Shown in pieces: positions 1 to 10,495 of a DNA stretch of 64,000 nucleotides. The notes beneath the pieces were generated by a model. It worked only from the letters and a program-made list of their open reading frames with translations, made no database searches and was not told the origin of the DNA. Source of the DNA: Coenobita brevimanus (lineage: Eukaryota; Arthropoda; Malacostraca; Decapoda; Coenobitidae). Location: the NCBI GenBank assembly GCA_032717465.1, contig JAVRFU010000119.1:1-64000 (forward strand), in the 5' to 3' direction. The position numbers and the translations under genes are program-made. Numbering within the stretch: position 1 is the stretch's first letter; each line of letters begins with the position of its first letter.

Positions 1-239
1 TAAAGGGAAGGGTGATGCCCTGGAAAGAGGAAATTATAGAGGTATAAAGCTTTTTAGATCAGATAATGAAGGTAATGGAGAGAGTTTTAGAAGGTATGAT
101 TAGAGAAAGAGTGAATATTGATGAGATGCAGTTTGGGTTTATGCCAGGTAGGGGGACCACTGATGCCATATTCATTGTTCGACAGCTTCAGGACAAATAT
201 ATTGGTAGGAGAGGGGATTAAACTTTATTTTTTTTTTTA

Positions 240-674
240 AATTTGGAAAAGGCCTGTGACAGAGTCCCTAGAGAGGTGGTGAAGTGGGCAATGAGAAAGC
301 TTGGCTTGGAGGAGTGGCTGGTTAGGGTGGTTATGGCCATGTATGTGGGTGCTCACACCCAGGTGAGAGTGAATGGAGATTTGAGTGATGAGTTTTCCGT
401 GAACGTTGGTGTGCATCAGGGGTCAGTCTTGAGTCCCATGTTGTTTATCATGGTTCTTGAAGCCCTTTCACGTGACTTTAGAAACAGTTTCCCGTAGGAG
501 TTGTTGTATGCTGATGATTTGGTGTTGATTGCAGAGAGTGAAAGGAAACGGGAGGAAAGGTTTAGGAAGTGGAGAGATGGTATGGGGCACAAGGGTTTAA
601 GGGTAAATGCAGATAAAACAAAAGTGATGATATCTAGGGTTGGTGGCAGTACTATCAAAGACGAGGGAGAGTGA
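240..674 (+). pseudogene. RT core of LINE B, with in-frame stop
   Basis: Reverse transcriptase core. The codon at 240-242 starts motif A but is AAT (Asn) where active LINE RTs carry the catalytic Asp; the following residues read LEKACDRVPR. Motif B appears as GVHQGSVLSPMLF about 55 codons on. A TAG at 495-497 interrupts the frame, and the YADD active-site box follows in the same frame at 507-518. The frame stays open to the TGA at 672-674. Loss of the first Asp plus the stop make this a dead copy. A T-run at 225-238 directly upstream may have expanded. Confidence 0.85.
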
Positions 675-714
675 TACATGCAGTTTGCCACCCTAAGGGC
701 GTGGGAAGTAATTC

Positions 715-815
715 CATCTTGTGCGGTGTGTGTGATAAATGGGTGCATAAGAGATGTAGTGGTGTCAGGAGGTAGACTGCGAGATAATGCTGATTTTATG
801 TGTACGGGCGTGCCT
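715..815 (+). other. Zinc-finger-like segment inside LINE B
   Basis: A cysteine/histidine pattern reads C-x2-C followed by CDKWVHKRC (731-757), then, after a frame change, RLRDNADFMC. The spacing W-x-H-x2-C resembles a PHD-like finger that I recall from LINEs of this type, sited between the RT core and the C-terminal region. Here it is frameshifted. The second copy keeps the same segment near 2018-2100. DNA- or RNA-binding function is inference. Confidence 0.55.
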
Positions 816-1651
816 GGGTGAGCAGGTGGAGATTGTCAGACGTGAAAGGATTGGACTTACTGGTGGAGAATCTCTTGAGTGTGTGAAAGAGTTTTGTTAT
901 TTGGGAGACATGTTGTGTGCTGGAGGTGGGGCTGGAGCAGCTCTGTGGCTAGGGTGAGAAGTGGTTGGAAGAAGTTCAGGGAGCTCTTGCCTCTCCTGAC
1001 ATTGACTGGGCTCTCCCTACGTGCTAAGGGGTCTTTGTATGCAGCATGTGTCCAGGAGTGTAATGCTGTATGGCAGTGAGACCTGGGCAGTGAAGGAGGA
1101 AGACATTCGCCGGCTCAGACGTGCAGAAATGACAATGGACAAGGTGGATGTGTAGTGCGTCCCTACGTCCAGAGCCAGGAGGGGCTGGTTTGCCAGTGGA
1201 AGAGTTGAGAGGTAGGATGGGACTGGAGTGTGTGGATGACAGATGAGGAGAGGTAGATTGAGGTGGTTTGGACATGTGGAGAGGATGAGGGATGATAATT
1301 CGGTGAGGAAGGTGAGAAGTGTTAATATTGGCGGTGGGGTTATGAGGGGTAGACAAGAAAGACATGGGACGAGGTCATTAAGTGTGACCTTAAGATTAAG
1401 GGACTGAACAAGGAGGCTACAATGGATCATTGCAGCGTGGAGAAACCAACAATAGGTGACTAAGACAGACTTATGCAAGCATGTTGGAGCCTTTAAGAGC
1501 AGAGCAAACAGAAATGAACTTACCCAGAATGAATGAGAATTGCAAGGCTTGATGACAGATGAAATCATTGATGATAATGACATATGTATTTTCCTTTTTC
1601 TGGATCATGTGCTCCATGCATAAGAGTGAGAAGAGAATTGATGGTAGTGAT

Positions 1652-2816
1652 GATGGGAGTGAATGGAGATTTGAGTGATGGGTTTTCCGTGAATGTTGGT
1701 GTGCATCAGGGGTCAGTCTTGGGTCCTTATTTGTTTTATCATGGTTCATGTGGAAGCTATGTCACGTGACTTTAGAAACTGGACTCCGGCGGGAGTTGTT
1801 TGTATTCTGATGATTTGGTGTTGATTGCAGAGAGTGAAAGGAAGACTGGAGGAGAGGTTTAGGAAGTGGAGAGATGGTATGGGGGCACAAGGGCACTGGA
1901 AGGGTAAATGCAGATAAGAAATAAAAGTGATGTTTATCTAGGGTTGGTGGCGGTGCTGTCAAAAACGAGGGAGAGTGGCCATGTGCAGTTTGCCACATAT
2001 GGGCAAAGTAATTCCATCTTGTGTGGTGTGTGTGATAAGTGGGTGCATAAGAGATGTAGTGGTATCAGAAGGTAGACTGTGAGATAATGCTGATTTTGTA
2101 TGTATTAAGTGTGACATGGGAGAGCAGATGGAAATTGTCAGACGTGAAAGGATTGAACTTGCTGGTGAATCTCTTGAGTGTGTGTGGAAGAGTTTTGTTA
2201 TTTGGGAGACATGTTATGTACTGGAGGTGGGGCTGGAGCAGCTCTGTGGCTAGGGTGGGCAGTGGCTGCTGGAAAAAGTTCAGGGGGGCTGTTTGCTCTA
2301 TGACATTGAGAGGACACTCCCTCCCATGCTTAAGGGTCTTTATATGTGACATGCAGTGGGAGTGTAATGCTGTGTATGGTAGTGAGACCAGGGCAGTAAA
2401 GGAAGAGGATATTCGCAGGCTCAGACGCACTGAAAATGACGTGATTAGAATTGGATGTACGGTACATCCTTGAGTGTAGGGCCTGGGGGGCTAGGTTTAC
2501 GATGGAAGAGTTAAGAGGGACTGGGGATGGGACTTAGAATGTGTTGATGTTGTGATGAGGAGGGAGTAGATTGAGGTGGTTTGGGCATGTGGAGAGGATG
2601 GAGGTTGACAGGATGGATTGCAAAAAGTGAGAAGCATTAACTTTAGAGGTAGGGACATGAGAGGTAGGCAGAAAAATAGCTGTGGATGAAGTCCTTGGCT
2701 ATGAGACTAAGGATAAGGGACTGAATAGGGTGGCAATTAGAGGTTGGGTTGCATGGAGAGCCATAAGTAGGTGATGTAGGCTGATGCATACAAGCGTTGC
2801 AACCATTAAAAAACAA
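1652..2816 (+). mobile_element. LINE family B, copy 2 (5'-truncated)
   Basis: Starts inside RT just before motif B (GVHQGSVLGP near 1700) and runs parallel to copy 1 through the YADD region (as YSDD-like, near 1800), the zinc-finger-like segment, the ETRAVKEEDIRRLRR region (about 2388-2425) and the RWFGHVER region (about 2572-2600). It differs from copy 1 by many substitutions and indels, so it is not a recent tandem duplicate. No polyA tail or target-site duplication was recognised. Confidence 0.8.
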
Positions 2817-3600
2817 AGATGACACTGATAATGGTTTTGTGTCGTAGATGGAGGGAGTGAGATGGTGAGTGTCATGGTGACATGTCTGTTCAGACATCAG
2901 GGTTTGGCTGGAAATTGATGGAACCTGCTGACAGACAATTACACCAGAGAGGAAGGAGATGGGAGAAACACTTTAGTTTGCAGTGAACCAACGTGGCCTG
3001 CTGCTGTGATGATGATGCTGGACAGAATTGCAAGAAATATGCAGCCATTCATCTGGCAGTGATTTAAAAGGTAAACCAGATTTCCTTTCCATATCCTTTG
3101 TAGATGCAAGCCTGGTCAGTCAGCCACACCCCAAGGATTTTTATACGCAGTGTCACTCTACCAAGGGAGCCATTGGGTACGTCAGCTTAGCACCCTACTC
3201 TCCAAAGAATTATCAAGCCCATTCCAGGTTCCTTCTGGAAATTAGTGAAGGCTAGGATGATCTGCTATCAATTCCAGTGCTTCTAAATGTGGCTGAGAAT
3301 TATTATTATTATTTTTTTTTTCAGGAGTTTCTGTGTAGTATCTCTTCTTTAGTGATTACTGTTTGCATAGTACACTGATAACATTTGTCTTTTATTTAAT
3401 TTATACCTTCTTAGTATTGTATCAGCATAGTCTGCATCAGTAGCACCAGCAGAACCACCCATACCTCTTTTCCTACCCTTGGATGGGGGCATTAACGAGA
3501 TCCAGTGTAGAGAGACAAAAAGAGAGAGAGAGGAAGAGAGAAAATGACCTGAATACTGTCCAGTTGAATGAACCAGACCACTAATAATTCCAGCTTCACA
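2817..3600. other. No recognised gene; short T-rich and GA-rich tracts
   Basis: Between two LINEs. Contains a TTA/T-run at about 3300-3322 and a GA-rich patch at 3520-3542. A 75-codon open frame at 3028-3255 starts with TTG, has no recognised motif and is not called a gene. Confidence 0.5.
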
Positions 3601-4333
3601 TTAGTAACATCAGTTTAACATCATAGTATTTGCAATGATTGATTGTGTGTGTGTGGATGAAAGGATGCGAAGATGTGTAAAGGATGCAAGAGTGTATAGA
3701 GGTTAGAGGAGTGGACTTTCTGACCACTACTTGTTGCACATTTAAATTAGAATGCAAGTAAAGATGGAGAAATAGAAGAAGGGAAAGACGAGAGGAAGGA
3801 GTAGTTGCAAGGAGAGTGAAAAGGTTACAAGAGGGGATGAGAAAAAGGCAGAGTATAAGAGAGAAGTGGAGGAACGATTGGGCAAATATGAATTGGAGCA
3901 GATGGGAGACGTGGAAGGTGTGTGTAAGATATTTACAGAAGAAATATGTGCAGCATGTGATGTGGTGTGTGGAAGGAAGAGAAGACGGAGAGGGGTGCAA
4001 GGAACAGCGTGGTGGACTGAAGAGAGGTGAAACAGGCTGTGGCACAAAAGAAGAAAGCATACAATGAATGGATGAGAAATAGGGGCGTGGAAGAAGTTGA
4101 GAGGCGGAAGAGAGAGTTATATGTAGAAAGAAAGAGAGGTGAAAAGATTAGTAAGAGAGAGTAAGAAGAGAGTGGATGAGGAATTTGGAAGGAATTTGGA
4201 GTGTAAAGTGGAGGGACTGTAAGAAAATGTTCTGGAAAGAGGTGAAAAGAGTAAGACAGGGTGGGGAGGCTGAAGTTAGCAGAAATTGAAAGATAAAAGG
4301 CGGTAGATTACTAGTGGAGAAAGGGAGAAAAAA

Positions 4334-4606
4334 GTGAGCAGATGGAGAGAACACTTTAAGGAATTGTTGAACGTGGAGGATGGAAGTAATGCGAGTATAA
4401 GTGGCTGGGGAATGGCTGGGAGAAGGAGGGAGGTGAGAAGACAGGAAGAAATCAGTAGGATAGAAGTTGTGGAAGCAATGAAGAAAGTTAAATTGGGGAA
4501 AGCCCCAGGAATTGATGGAGTGTGTGGTGAAATGCTGAAGCATGGGGGAGAGATAGTAGTAGAATGGATGTGGAAGATATTGCAGATTGGCCTGGGAGGA
4601 AGGTAG
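4334..4606 (+). pseudogene. LINE A pre-RT and RT N-terminal block
   Basis: A 90-codon fragment beginning with the RWREHFKELLNVEDG block and ending with KAPGIDGVCGEMLKHGGE. Both are commonly found just upstream of the RT palm in LINE ORF2. The frame then breaks near 4600; the next RT residues (VYGRILIDRVRER) resume in another frame around 4718-4760. No intact ORF. Confidence 0.8.
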
Positions 4607-4841
4607 GAGTCCTGGAGGATTGGAAGTCAGGTATAAGTATTCCCTAGTACAAAGGAGAAGGGGAAAAAGAAGTGTGTGGTAATCATAGGGGCATTTGTCT
4701 TCTTAGTATAATAGGAAAAGTGTATGGTAGGATACTTATAGACAGGGTTAGGGAAAGAACAGAGAAATTAGTTGGAGAAGAACAGGGAGGCTTTAGGAAG
4801 GGAAGAGGTGTGTAGATCAGATATTCATTCTTAGATCTTTA

Positions 4842-5258
4842 GTGGAAAAGTTTCTAGAGAAGGGAAAGAAGTTGCATGCGGCTTTCATGGATTTGGAGAA
4901 AGCATATGACAAGGTGGATAGACAAGAAGGATTGTGGAAAGTGTTAAGAATATATGGAGTAGATGGGAAGTTGTTGAATGCTGTGAAGAGTATGTACGAT
5001 GGTGCGAAGGCTGCAGTGCGTGTGGATGGTGAACTAAGTGAATTTTTCTCTTTGAAAGTTGGGTTGAAACAGGAATATGTCATGTGTCCATGGTTGTTCA
5101 ATCTGTACATGGATGGTGTAATAAAAGAGGTACAAGGTAGGGTAGTGGATGTTGGAGTGGCCCTGGTGAGAGAGGATAGTGTTTGGAAACTCCCTGTACT
5201 GTTGTTTGCAGATGATACAGTATTGTTGAGTGAAGACGAAGGGGAGCTGCAAGGCTAG
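4842..5258 (+). pseudogene. LINE A RT core fragment
   Basis: A 138-codon RT piece (first codon GTG, so not a true start). Motif A reads MDLEKAYDKV at residues 16-25. Motif B is altered: GLKQEYVMCPW here versus GLKQGCIMSPW in the copy at 37.2-38.3 kb. The FADD active-site box is intact at residues 122-125 (nt 5205-5216). A TAG at 5256-5258 ends the frame. Catalytic aspartates survive but motif B does not. Confidence 0.85.
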
Positions 5259-6024
5259 GTGGATGAGTTTGAGAGAGTGTGTAAGAAATGGAATTTAAAA
5301 GTGAATGTGGGAAAGAATAAAATTATGGTCTTTGAGAGAGAGTGAAGTCAGTGAATGTACAGCGAGGTTGGATGGTGAGGAATTGGAAAATGTGAGTACG
5401 TTCATTACTTGGGTAGTGTGATGAGTAAGGATGGAGGTTTAGAGGGTGAAGTGCTTGAAAGGGTACAGCAGGGAAGAAAAGGTTGCAGGTTCTTTGAAAG
5501 CAGTGATAAGAAACAGGGAAGTGAGCATGGAAGTGAAAAAGTTACTACATGAAATGATAGTGGCGAGAGCCCAACTCTAACATACGGAAGTGAAGCTTGG
5601 ACATTGTTGGAAGGACACAAGTCAAGAGTGAGAGCAGTGGAAATGAGTTATTTAAAGAGGAGCCTGTGGAGTCACATGGAGAGACAGGCTGACGGGTCGA
5701 GGATATAAAGGAGGCGTTGTGGTGTGGATGTGGATGTGATAGGAAGCGTTATGAGGAACACACTGAGGTGGTTTGGCCATGTGGAGAGGATGGAGGGTGA
5801 AAGACTGACGAAGAGAGTGTATGTGAGTGAGGTGGAGGGGGAAGAGGGAGGGGAGGCCGAGGATGAGATGGAAGGATGGGGGTGGAGAGGTATATGAGAG
5901 AGGGGGTGTAGGTTAGGAGCAGGGCAGTGAAATGGCGGGGGACAGGGCGACTTGGAGGCGAGTTGTTTAACTGGCCACCCCAAACAGGATTGAGGCATCT
6001 GGCAATTGATAGATAGATAGATAG

Positions 6025-6704
6025 TATTTGCGTCAGTTAACATCATAGTATTTGCATCAGTTAATAACATATTAGTATTTAAATCAGTTAACAACATAGT
6101 ATTTGCATCAGTTAACAAGCATGGTATTTGCATCAGTTAACAACTTATAGTATTTGCATCAGTTAACAACATAGTATTTGCATCAGTTAACAACATAATA
6201 TTTGCATCAGTTAACAACATAAGTATTTGCATCAGTTAACAACATAGTATTTGCATCAGTTAACAACATAATATTTGCATCAGTTAACAACATAAGTATT
6301 TACATCAGTTAACAACATAATATTTGCATCAGTTAACATATTAATATTTGCATCAGTTAACAACATAAGTAATTGCATCAGTTAACATCATGAGTATTTG
6401 CATCCAGTTAACAACATGATATTATTTGCATCAGTTAACATATTAATATTTGCATCAGTTAACATCATAGTATTTGCATCCAGTTAACAACATAGTATTT
6501 GCATCAGTTAACAACGTAGTATTTGCATCAGTTAACATATTAATATTTGCATCAGTTAACATCATAGTATTTGCATCAGTTAACATATTAATATTTGCAT
6601 CAGTTAACAACATAGTATTTGCATCAGTTAACAACATAGGTATTTGCATCAGTTAACAACATAGTATTTGCATCAGTTAACATATTAGTATTTGCATCAG
6701 TTAA
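6025..6704. repeat. 24-bp minisatellite with octamer-like core
   Basis: About 28 tandem units of roughly 24 bp, each built on TATTTGCATCAGTTAAC. Most units contain ATTTGCAT, the classical POU-factor octamer, and GTTAAC. The array lies between the GATA tail of a plus-strand LINE A and the CTAT end of a minus-strand LINE A. Because the unit is a multiple of three, short ORFs run through it on both strands; these are artefacts. Confidence 0.95.
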
Positions 6705-6808
6705 CTATCTATCTGTCTATCTATTGCCAGTCGCCTGAATCCCATAGAGAGGCCACAAACAAATCGCCTCCACGTCGCCCTGTCTTACTCCATTTCACTG
6801 CCCTGCTC
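6705..6808 (-). mobile_element. LINE A tail fragment
   Basis: Starts with CTAT repeats, then the reverse complement of the LINE A 3' end (GCCAGTCGCCTGAATCCC, CCACAAACAAATCGCCTCC), stopping near 6808. Sequence resembling the 24-bp minisatellite (CAGTTAACACAGTGGTATTT) resumes directly after, so this truncated copy sits inside the minisatellite. Confidence 0.85.
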
Positions 6809-6969
6809 AGTTAACACAGTGGTATTTACAACCCCAGGCTTATTTGAACATGCAGACTTCATGTGCAGTCTTCCATCCTCCGATGCATTTGGAGATGTGG
6901 AGGAAATTGAGAGACAGTTGTTTAGCCAGGCAGGGGAGCCATCTGGTTTTTTCATTGTCACAGCAGATA

Positions 6970-7445
6970 TTGAGATCTGCCCTTTCCTTTCTACCATCCA
7001 ATGTTGCTGCTACTCTCTTGCATCTTTCTTTCCTTCATTCATTCCTTGTCCTTCTATAACATGTGGGTGGGCTTTACCCTCCCTCTTCTGTCTTTCTTTC
7101 CTTCATTCGTTCCCCGTCCTTCTGCCTGTAGGTGACTCTACACTGAGTGACAAGCCAAATGGTTTCCTGCACACCAGGAAACTATTTACTACATGGGTGG
7201 TAACCATATAACCAAATTATGGTTCCTGGTGGTTTAGTGGGTAATTACGGTGCTCCAATTGGATTGAGCCGGTGAAGGTTTATAGCCAAGGGGTGGTTGG
7301 GGTTCATTGCTCGCTGTAATGCCACTCAGGGATGAGTGAAGACTGGTCACTCTCATCTTAAATGTCAGGACCAACTGCCTAGCCCCGGGCTCCTACGCTC
7401 CTCATGGGGCAACGTAGGATTGAATGATGATGATAATGATAAAAA
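6970..7445 (+). mobile_element. SINE-like family E, copy 1
   Basis: One of six related copies. A pyrimidine-rich 5' half (CTTCTGTCTTTCTTTCCTTC, partly duplicated here) is followed by a block resembling an RNA polymerase III promoter: A-box-like TGGTTTAGTGG at 7230-7240 and degenerate B-box-like GGTTTATAGCC at 7277-7287. The element ends with GGGGCAACGTAGGATTG and GATGAT repeats. The tRNA-like block lies in the middle of the element, which is unusual for a simple SINE. Confidence 0.7.
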
Positions 7446-7539
7446 TGACAGCATGTTTCCACCTAAAGAATTCCTGTATTGGGGTTGGCCGTGGCACAGC
7501 TGATATTCTCCAATGTACTGGAAGCCAAACCAAAAGCCT

Positions 7540-7775
7540 ATCCATCTATCTATCTATCTATCTGTTTGCCAGATGCCTTAATCCCGTAAGGGGTGGCCAC
7601 AAACAGATCACCTCCATGATACCCTGTTCTCTACCATTTCACTGCCCTGTTCCCAGCTCACCCCCCCCTCATTGACCTCTCCCCTCCATCTCTCCTTCTC
7701 ATCCTCGGTCTCCCCCTCCTATCTCCCTCCCTCTACCTCACTCACATACATTCTCCTCATCAGTCTCTCAAAGAA
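7540..7775 (-). mobile_element. LINE A 3' fragment
   Basis: Begins with (CTAT)n at about 7547-7570, then the reverse complement of the LINE A C-terminal coding end, and stops in the region encoding ERLTKRVYVSEVE. 5'-truncated. Confidence 0.85.
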
Positions 7776-8224
7776 GCCACAACCAACTAATTACCTTCCA
7801 ACAGTTGCTGGAAACTGTTGGGTAAAAAACAGCAATTTGGGATATATGATACAATTTATAATAATGTGAGAGTGTGTACTTGATTATGTTGACTCTTCTA
7901 TACAGTCAGTTGGATAAAAAGCCTAATAATATGCAGGATAAATGACTAAATAAGAGATGTTATTAAATCAGCAAAGGCACTGGGAATGTATAGCCTGGGG
8001 TAGCATAGGTGTGAGGGTCCTGTTAACACTGAGTGTAGAAGGTGTGGACAAGAAACTTATAGTGTTTAACAGTTACTTCTTGCAGCAGGACACCAGGACA
8101 GACATCATTACATACCTTACACTTGCCTTAAGCCATAATATAAGTGGTAACATTCTTACCATCCAGTTATGAGTTTTTCAGGAGATTTTGTGAAACAGAA
8201 GTTTGACCAGTGAATATTTAGAGG
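7776..8224. other. Unassigned sequence
   Basis: AT-rich. Holds a 71-codon open frame at 7957-8172 with no recognised motif. No transposon, RNA or promoter signal is supported. Confidence 0.4.
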
Positions 8225-8340
8225 TTCAGGATAGATTCCACACTCTCACCTTAAATGTTAGGATCATCTTGCCTAGCCTTTCGGGCTCCCTCACGCTTGT
8301 CATGGGGCAACACAGGATTGGATGATGTGGATGGACTGGA
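8225..8340 (+). mobile_element. Family E 3' fragment
   Basis: Matches the 3' third of family E: CACTCTCACCTTAAATGT, a TTGCCTAGC block, CATGGGGCAACACAGGATTG, then GATGATGTGGATGG. The tRNA-like block is missing. Confidence 0.65.
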
Positions 8341-8534
8341 TAAATGTTCAAGCAAAACTGTTTAGAGCAAAGTTGTTGCACCTAGTTGTTGTGGGAGAGT
8401 TGATATTTGCACGACCTTCATGGTTTTACTGAAAAGGATTGCTCATTGAACACCTGTTGTCCAGCCACTCATTAAAGAAAAACACCTCAGTACACACTGA
8501 AAGCTTGTTCTTAAAATTATTCATTCACTTCATC

Positions 8535-8720
8535 TGTCCATCTATTTATAGCCTGATGCCACCCAATCCTATAAGGGGTGTGCCATTTGTACTTTGAGTT
8601 GAGTGGTTTTAGGAGGGGCACTAACCCCTCCAGCCAACTCCACTTAATATTGACACATAGGGAACATGTGTGGGTTGGTTATATGGTTAACACCAGCGTC
8701 CTGTAAATGATTTCCTGGCT
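8535..8720 (-). mobile_element. LINE A tail scrap plus unassigned repeat
   Basis: CTATTTATAGCCTGATGCC with AATCCTATAAGGGGTG at about 8541-8580 is a diverged LINE A terminus on the minus strand. The adjoining sequence to 8720 (GGTTATATGGTTAACACC, TTTCCTGGCTTACAGG) loosely resembles family E but is too diverged to assign. Confidence 0.45.
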
Positions 8721-9126
8721 TACAGGAAACTATTAGGCTTTGTTACATTTCTAGTGTAAAGACCACCTGATAGGGAAACAGGTGTAATAACAGTAACAGT
8801 GAAAGATGAGAAAATGGCAAGAGAGGAGGTGGTAGACATACAGAAAAGAATGATAAATGTGAAGGAAGAAGTAGGCAGCACTACATCAAGTGAGTGGATG
8901 ATAGTGAAGTCACCGTCACTACCACACGTTCTCTTGGTGTAGGATAAAATAAGTACAGTAGAGCAAACTAATGCAGGCATATCATTTATATTATAATTAA
9001 TTTGTGTGGCAGCACCAACAGACCCCTCCATATATGACATACAGCAGTGCAGAGGTGTTGCCAATTTTACTTTCCATAAAACTGTCTGCTGCAAAACAAA
9101 TACAAATAATTCCAAAGCTTATTTTG

Positions 9127-9288
9127 TAGGTGGATGGGATGGAGTGAGAGGTATATGAGAGAGGTGTGAGCTGGGGGCAAGGGCAGTGAAATGGCGGGGA
9201 CAGGACGACATGGGAGGCGATTTGTTTGTGGTTGCCACCCTTACAGGGATTGAGGGCGTCACTAGATGAGTAGATAGATAGGTAGATT
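9127..9288 (+). mobile_element. LINE A 3' fragment
   Basis: Retains the region for the last 45 or so codons of the ORF (GAGGTATATGAGAGAGG, GGCAGTGAAATGGCGGGG, GATTTGTTTGTGG) and a diverged AGATAGATAGG tail at about 9268-9288. Confidence 0.8.
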
Positions 9289-9377
9289 ATTTTCCTATAT
9301 AGTTGCACATCACATGTTTGGTCCTCCTTGGAAAGCTTATTGTATTTAGCATCTCTGTTCCAGAAGTTCTTTCTGTA

Positions 9378-9665
9378 ATCTATCCATCTATCTATCTATC
9401 TATAGTCTGACTACCGTAATTTCACAAAGGGTGGTCGTAGACAAAACGCCTCCAAGTTGCTCTGCTCACCCACCATTTGACTGCCCTCCCCCAACTCACT
9501 CCCCCTCCCTCATACTCCTCTCAGCTCCATCCCTCCACCTCATCCTCTGTCTCCCCCTCCTCTCTCCCTCCCTCCACTTCACCCACATACACCCTCTTCA
9601 GTCAGTCTTTCATTTCCTCTTCCACATGTCCAAACCACATCAGTGTTGTTCTCTTTTCCATCAAC
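9378..9665 (-). mobile_element. LINE A 3' fragment
   Basis: Starts with CTATCTATC repeats at 9383-9404 and continues in reverse complement through the C-terminal region back to the codons for RWFGHVE (CATGTCCAAACCACATC, about 9625-9641). Confidence 0.8.
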
Positions 9666-9744
9666 ACTAATATTTTATCTCAGTAATGTCACCAGGGTTA
9701 ACTCAAATGTAATCAAACAGCAGTAGACAAAATTTGAACATGTT

Positions 9745-9968
9745 ACTCACCCAGGTCCAGCTCTGGAACTGTCTCCCCTCTCTATATATTTCCTACTTCC
9801 TATGACCTCTAGTCTTTCCAACGCAGTGTGTCCAGAGCATCTCGAAATGAACAGATCTTGAATTTGGCTCTCTTTTGTGTTGTTTTTGTTTTTTCTTTGG
9901 AAAGGAACAATTTGCTTTGAGCTCCTGGCCTTTGGTTCCTTCTTCCTTGCATATGAAAAAAAAAATAT
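9745..9968 (+). mobile_element. LINE family D 3' end
   Basis: Matches the family D ends at 39.0 and 51.3 kb. Translation gives a decayed FPTSYDL-x-SF block followed by RSVSRASRNEQILNLALF-like residues, then CTCCTGGCCTTTGGTTCC and an A-rich tail at about 9956-9967. The ORF contains stops. Confidence 0.7.
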
Positions 9969-10077
9969 TATTAAGTTTATTCTTGTGCTGATATCCTGTA
10001 GCTGCTGATCACTGGCGACATGTTGCTACTTCACAGGGGTATTCCCGGGGATTCCCTAGAATAAAAATACAACTTCT

Positions 10078-10312
10078 GTCTATCTGTCTAATGCCAGACG
10101 CCTTAATCTGTAAAAGGTGGCCACAAACAAATTGCCTCCATGTTGCACTGTCCCTCACCATTTTACTGTTCTGCATCTAACCATGCCCCTCCCTCAGGAG
10201 TATATCAATTCTCCACTCCATCCCCTCTTTCATCCCTCATCACCTTGGTCCCTCCCTCCTGCTCCCCACCCTCCACCTCACTCACATACACTCTCCTTGT
10301 TAGTTCAGGTGC
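10078..10312 (-). mobile_element. LINE A 3' fragment
   Basis: CTATCTGTCTAATGCCAGACG start, then reverse-complement LINE A through GGCCACAAACAAATTGCC to the CACTCACATACACTCTCC block. The 5' end is truncated near 10312. Confidence 0.8.
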
Positions 10313-10495
10313 CAATAATGGATGGTATAAATACTGTATAGCATAGCATGTAATTAACCTGTGATGTAGGCAGCTGTGTTTCAAGTGGGATGTTTTATAT
10401 GTTATCCTGCTTTCCCATTGTCTGGGTTAGATAAAGCTGAAATAAATTCTCTTACAGTTAATTTGTAGTAAACCACATTATTATCATGGATATAT

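Larger units (their letters stand above)
1..1540 (+). mobile_element. LINE family B, copy 1 (decayed)
   Basis: Degenerate non-LTR retrotransposon. In order it keeps an RT N-terminal remnant (about 60-235), RT motifs A to C (240-520), a zinc-finger-like segment (about 720-815), the RT C-terminal region with a LYGSETW-like signature (about 1065-1090) and a RWFGHVERM signature (about 1262-1290), and a tail fading out near 1540. The reading frame changes several times, so no full polyprotein can be made. A second, 5'-truncated copy follows head to tail. I did not assign a clade; the upstream end lies outside the window. Confidence 0.85.
3635..6024 (+). mobile_element. LINE family A, longest copy, (GATA)n tail
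   Basis: The most complete family A element. After a Lys/Arg-rich stretch (3816-4150) come the RWREHFKELLNVEDG block (from 4340), KLGKAPGIDG (about 4490-4520), the RT core (4842-5258), a FKYLG-like block broken by indels near 5400, the TYGSEAWTL block (about 5580-5606), RWFGHVERM (about 5769-5795) and the C-terminal GHPKQD followed by a stop. Only about 18 nt separate the stop from the (GATA)n tail at about 6007-6024. Multiple frameshifts show it is inactive. A minisatellite-like sequence at 3609-3634 recurs at 6032-6056 on the other side and may be the target-site duplication. Confidence 0.9.

Noticed and set aside
3028..3255. 75-codon open frame as a small gene
   Set aside because: Starts with TTG, no domain, and lies in unassigned spacer between LINEs.
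6025..6704. CRISPR array
   Set aside because: Units are contiguous with no unique spacers; the sequence is eukaryotic and there are no cas genes.
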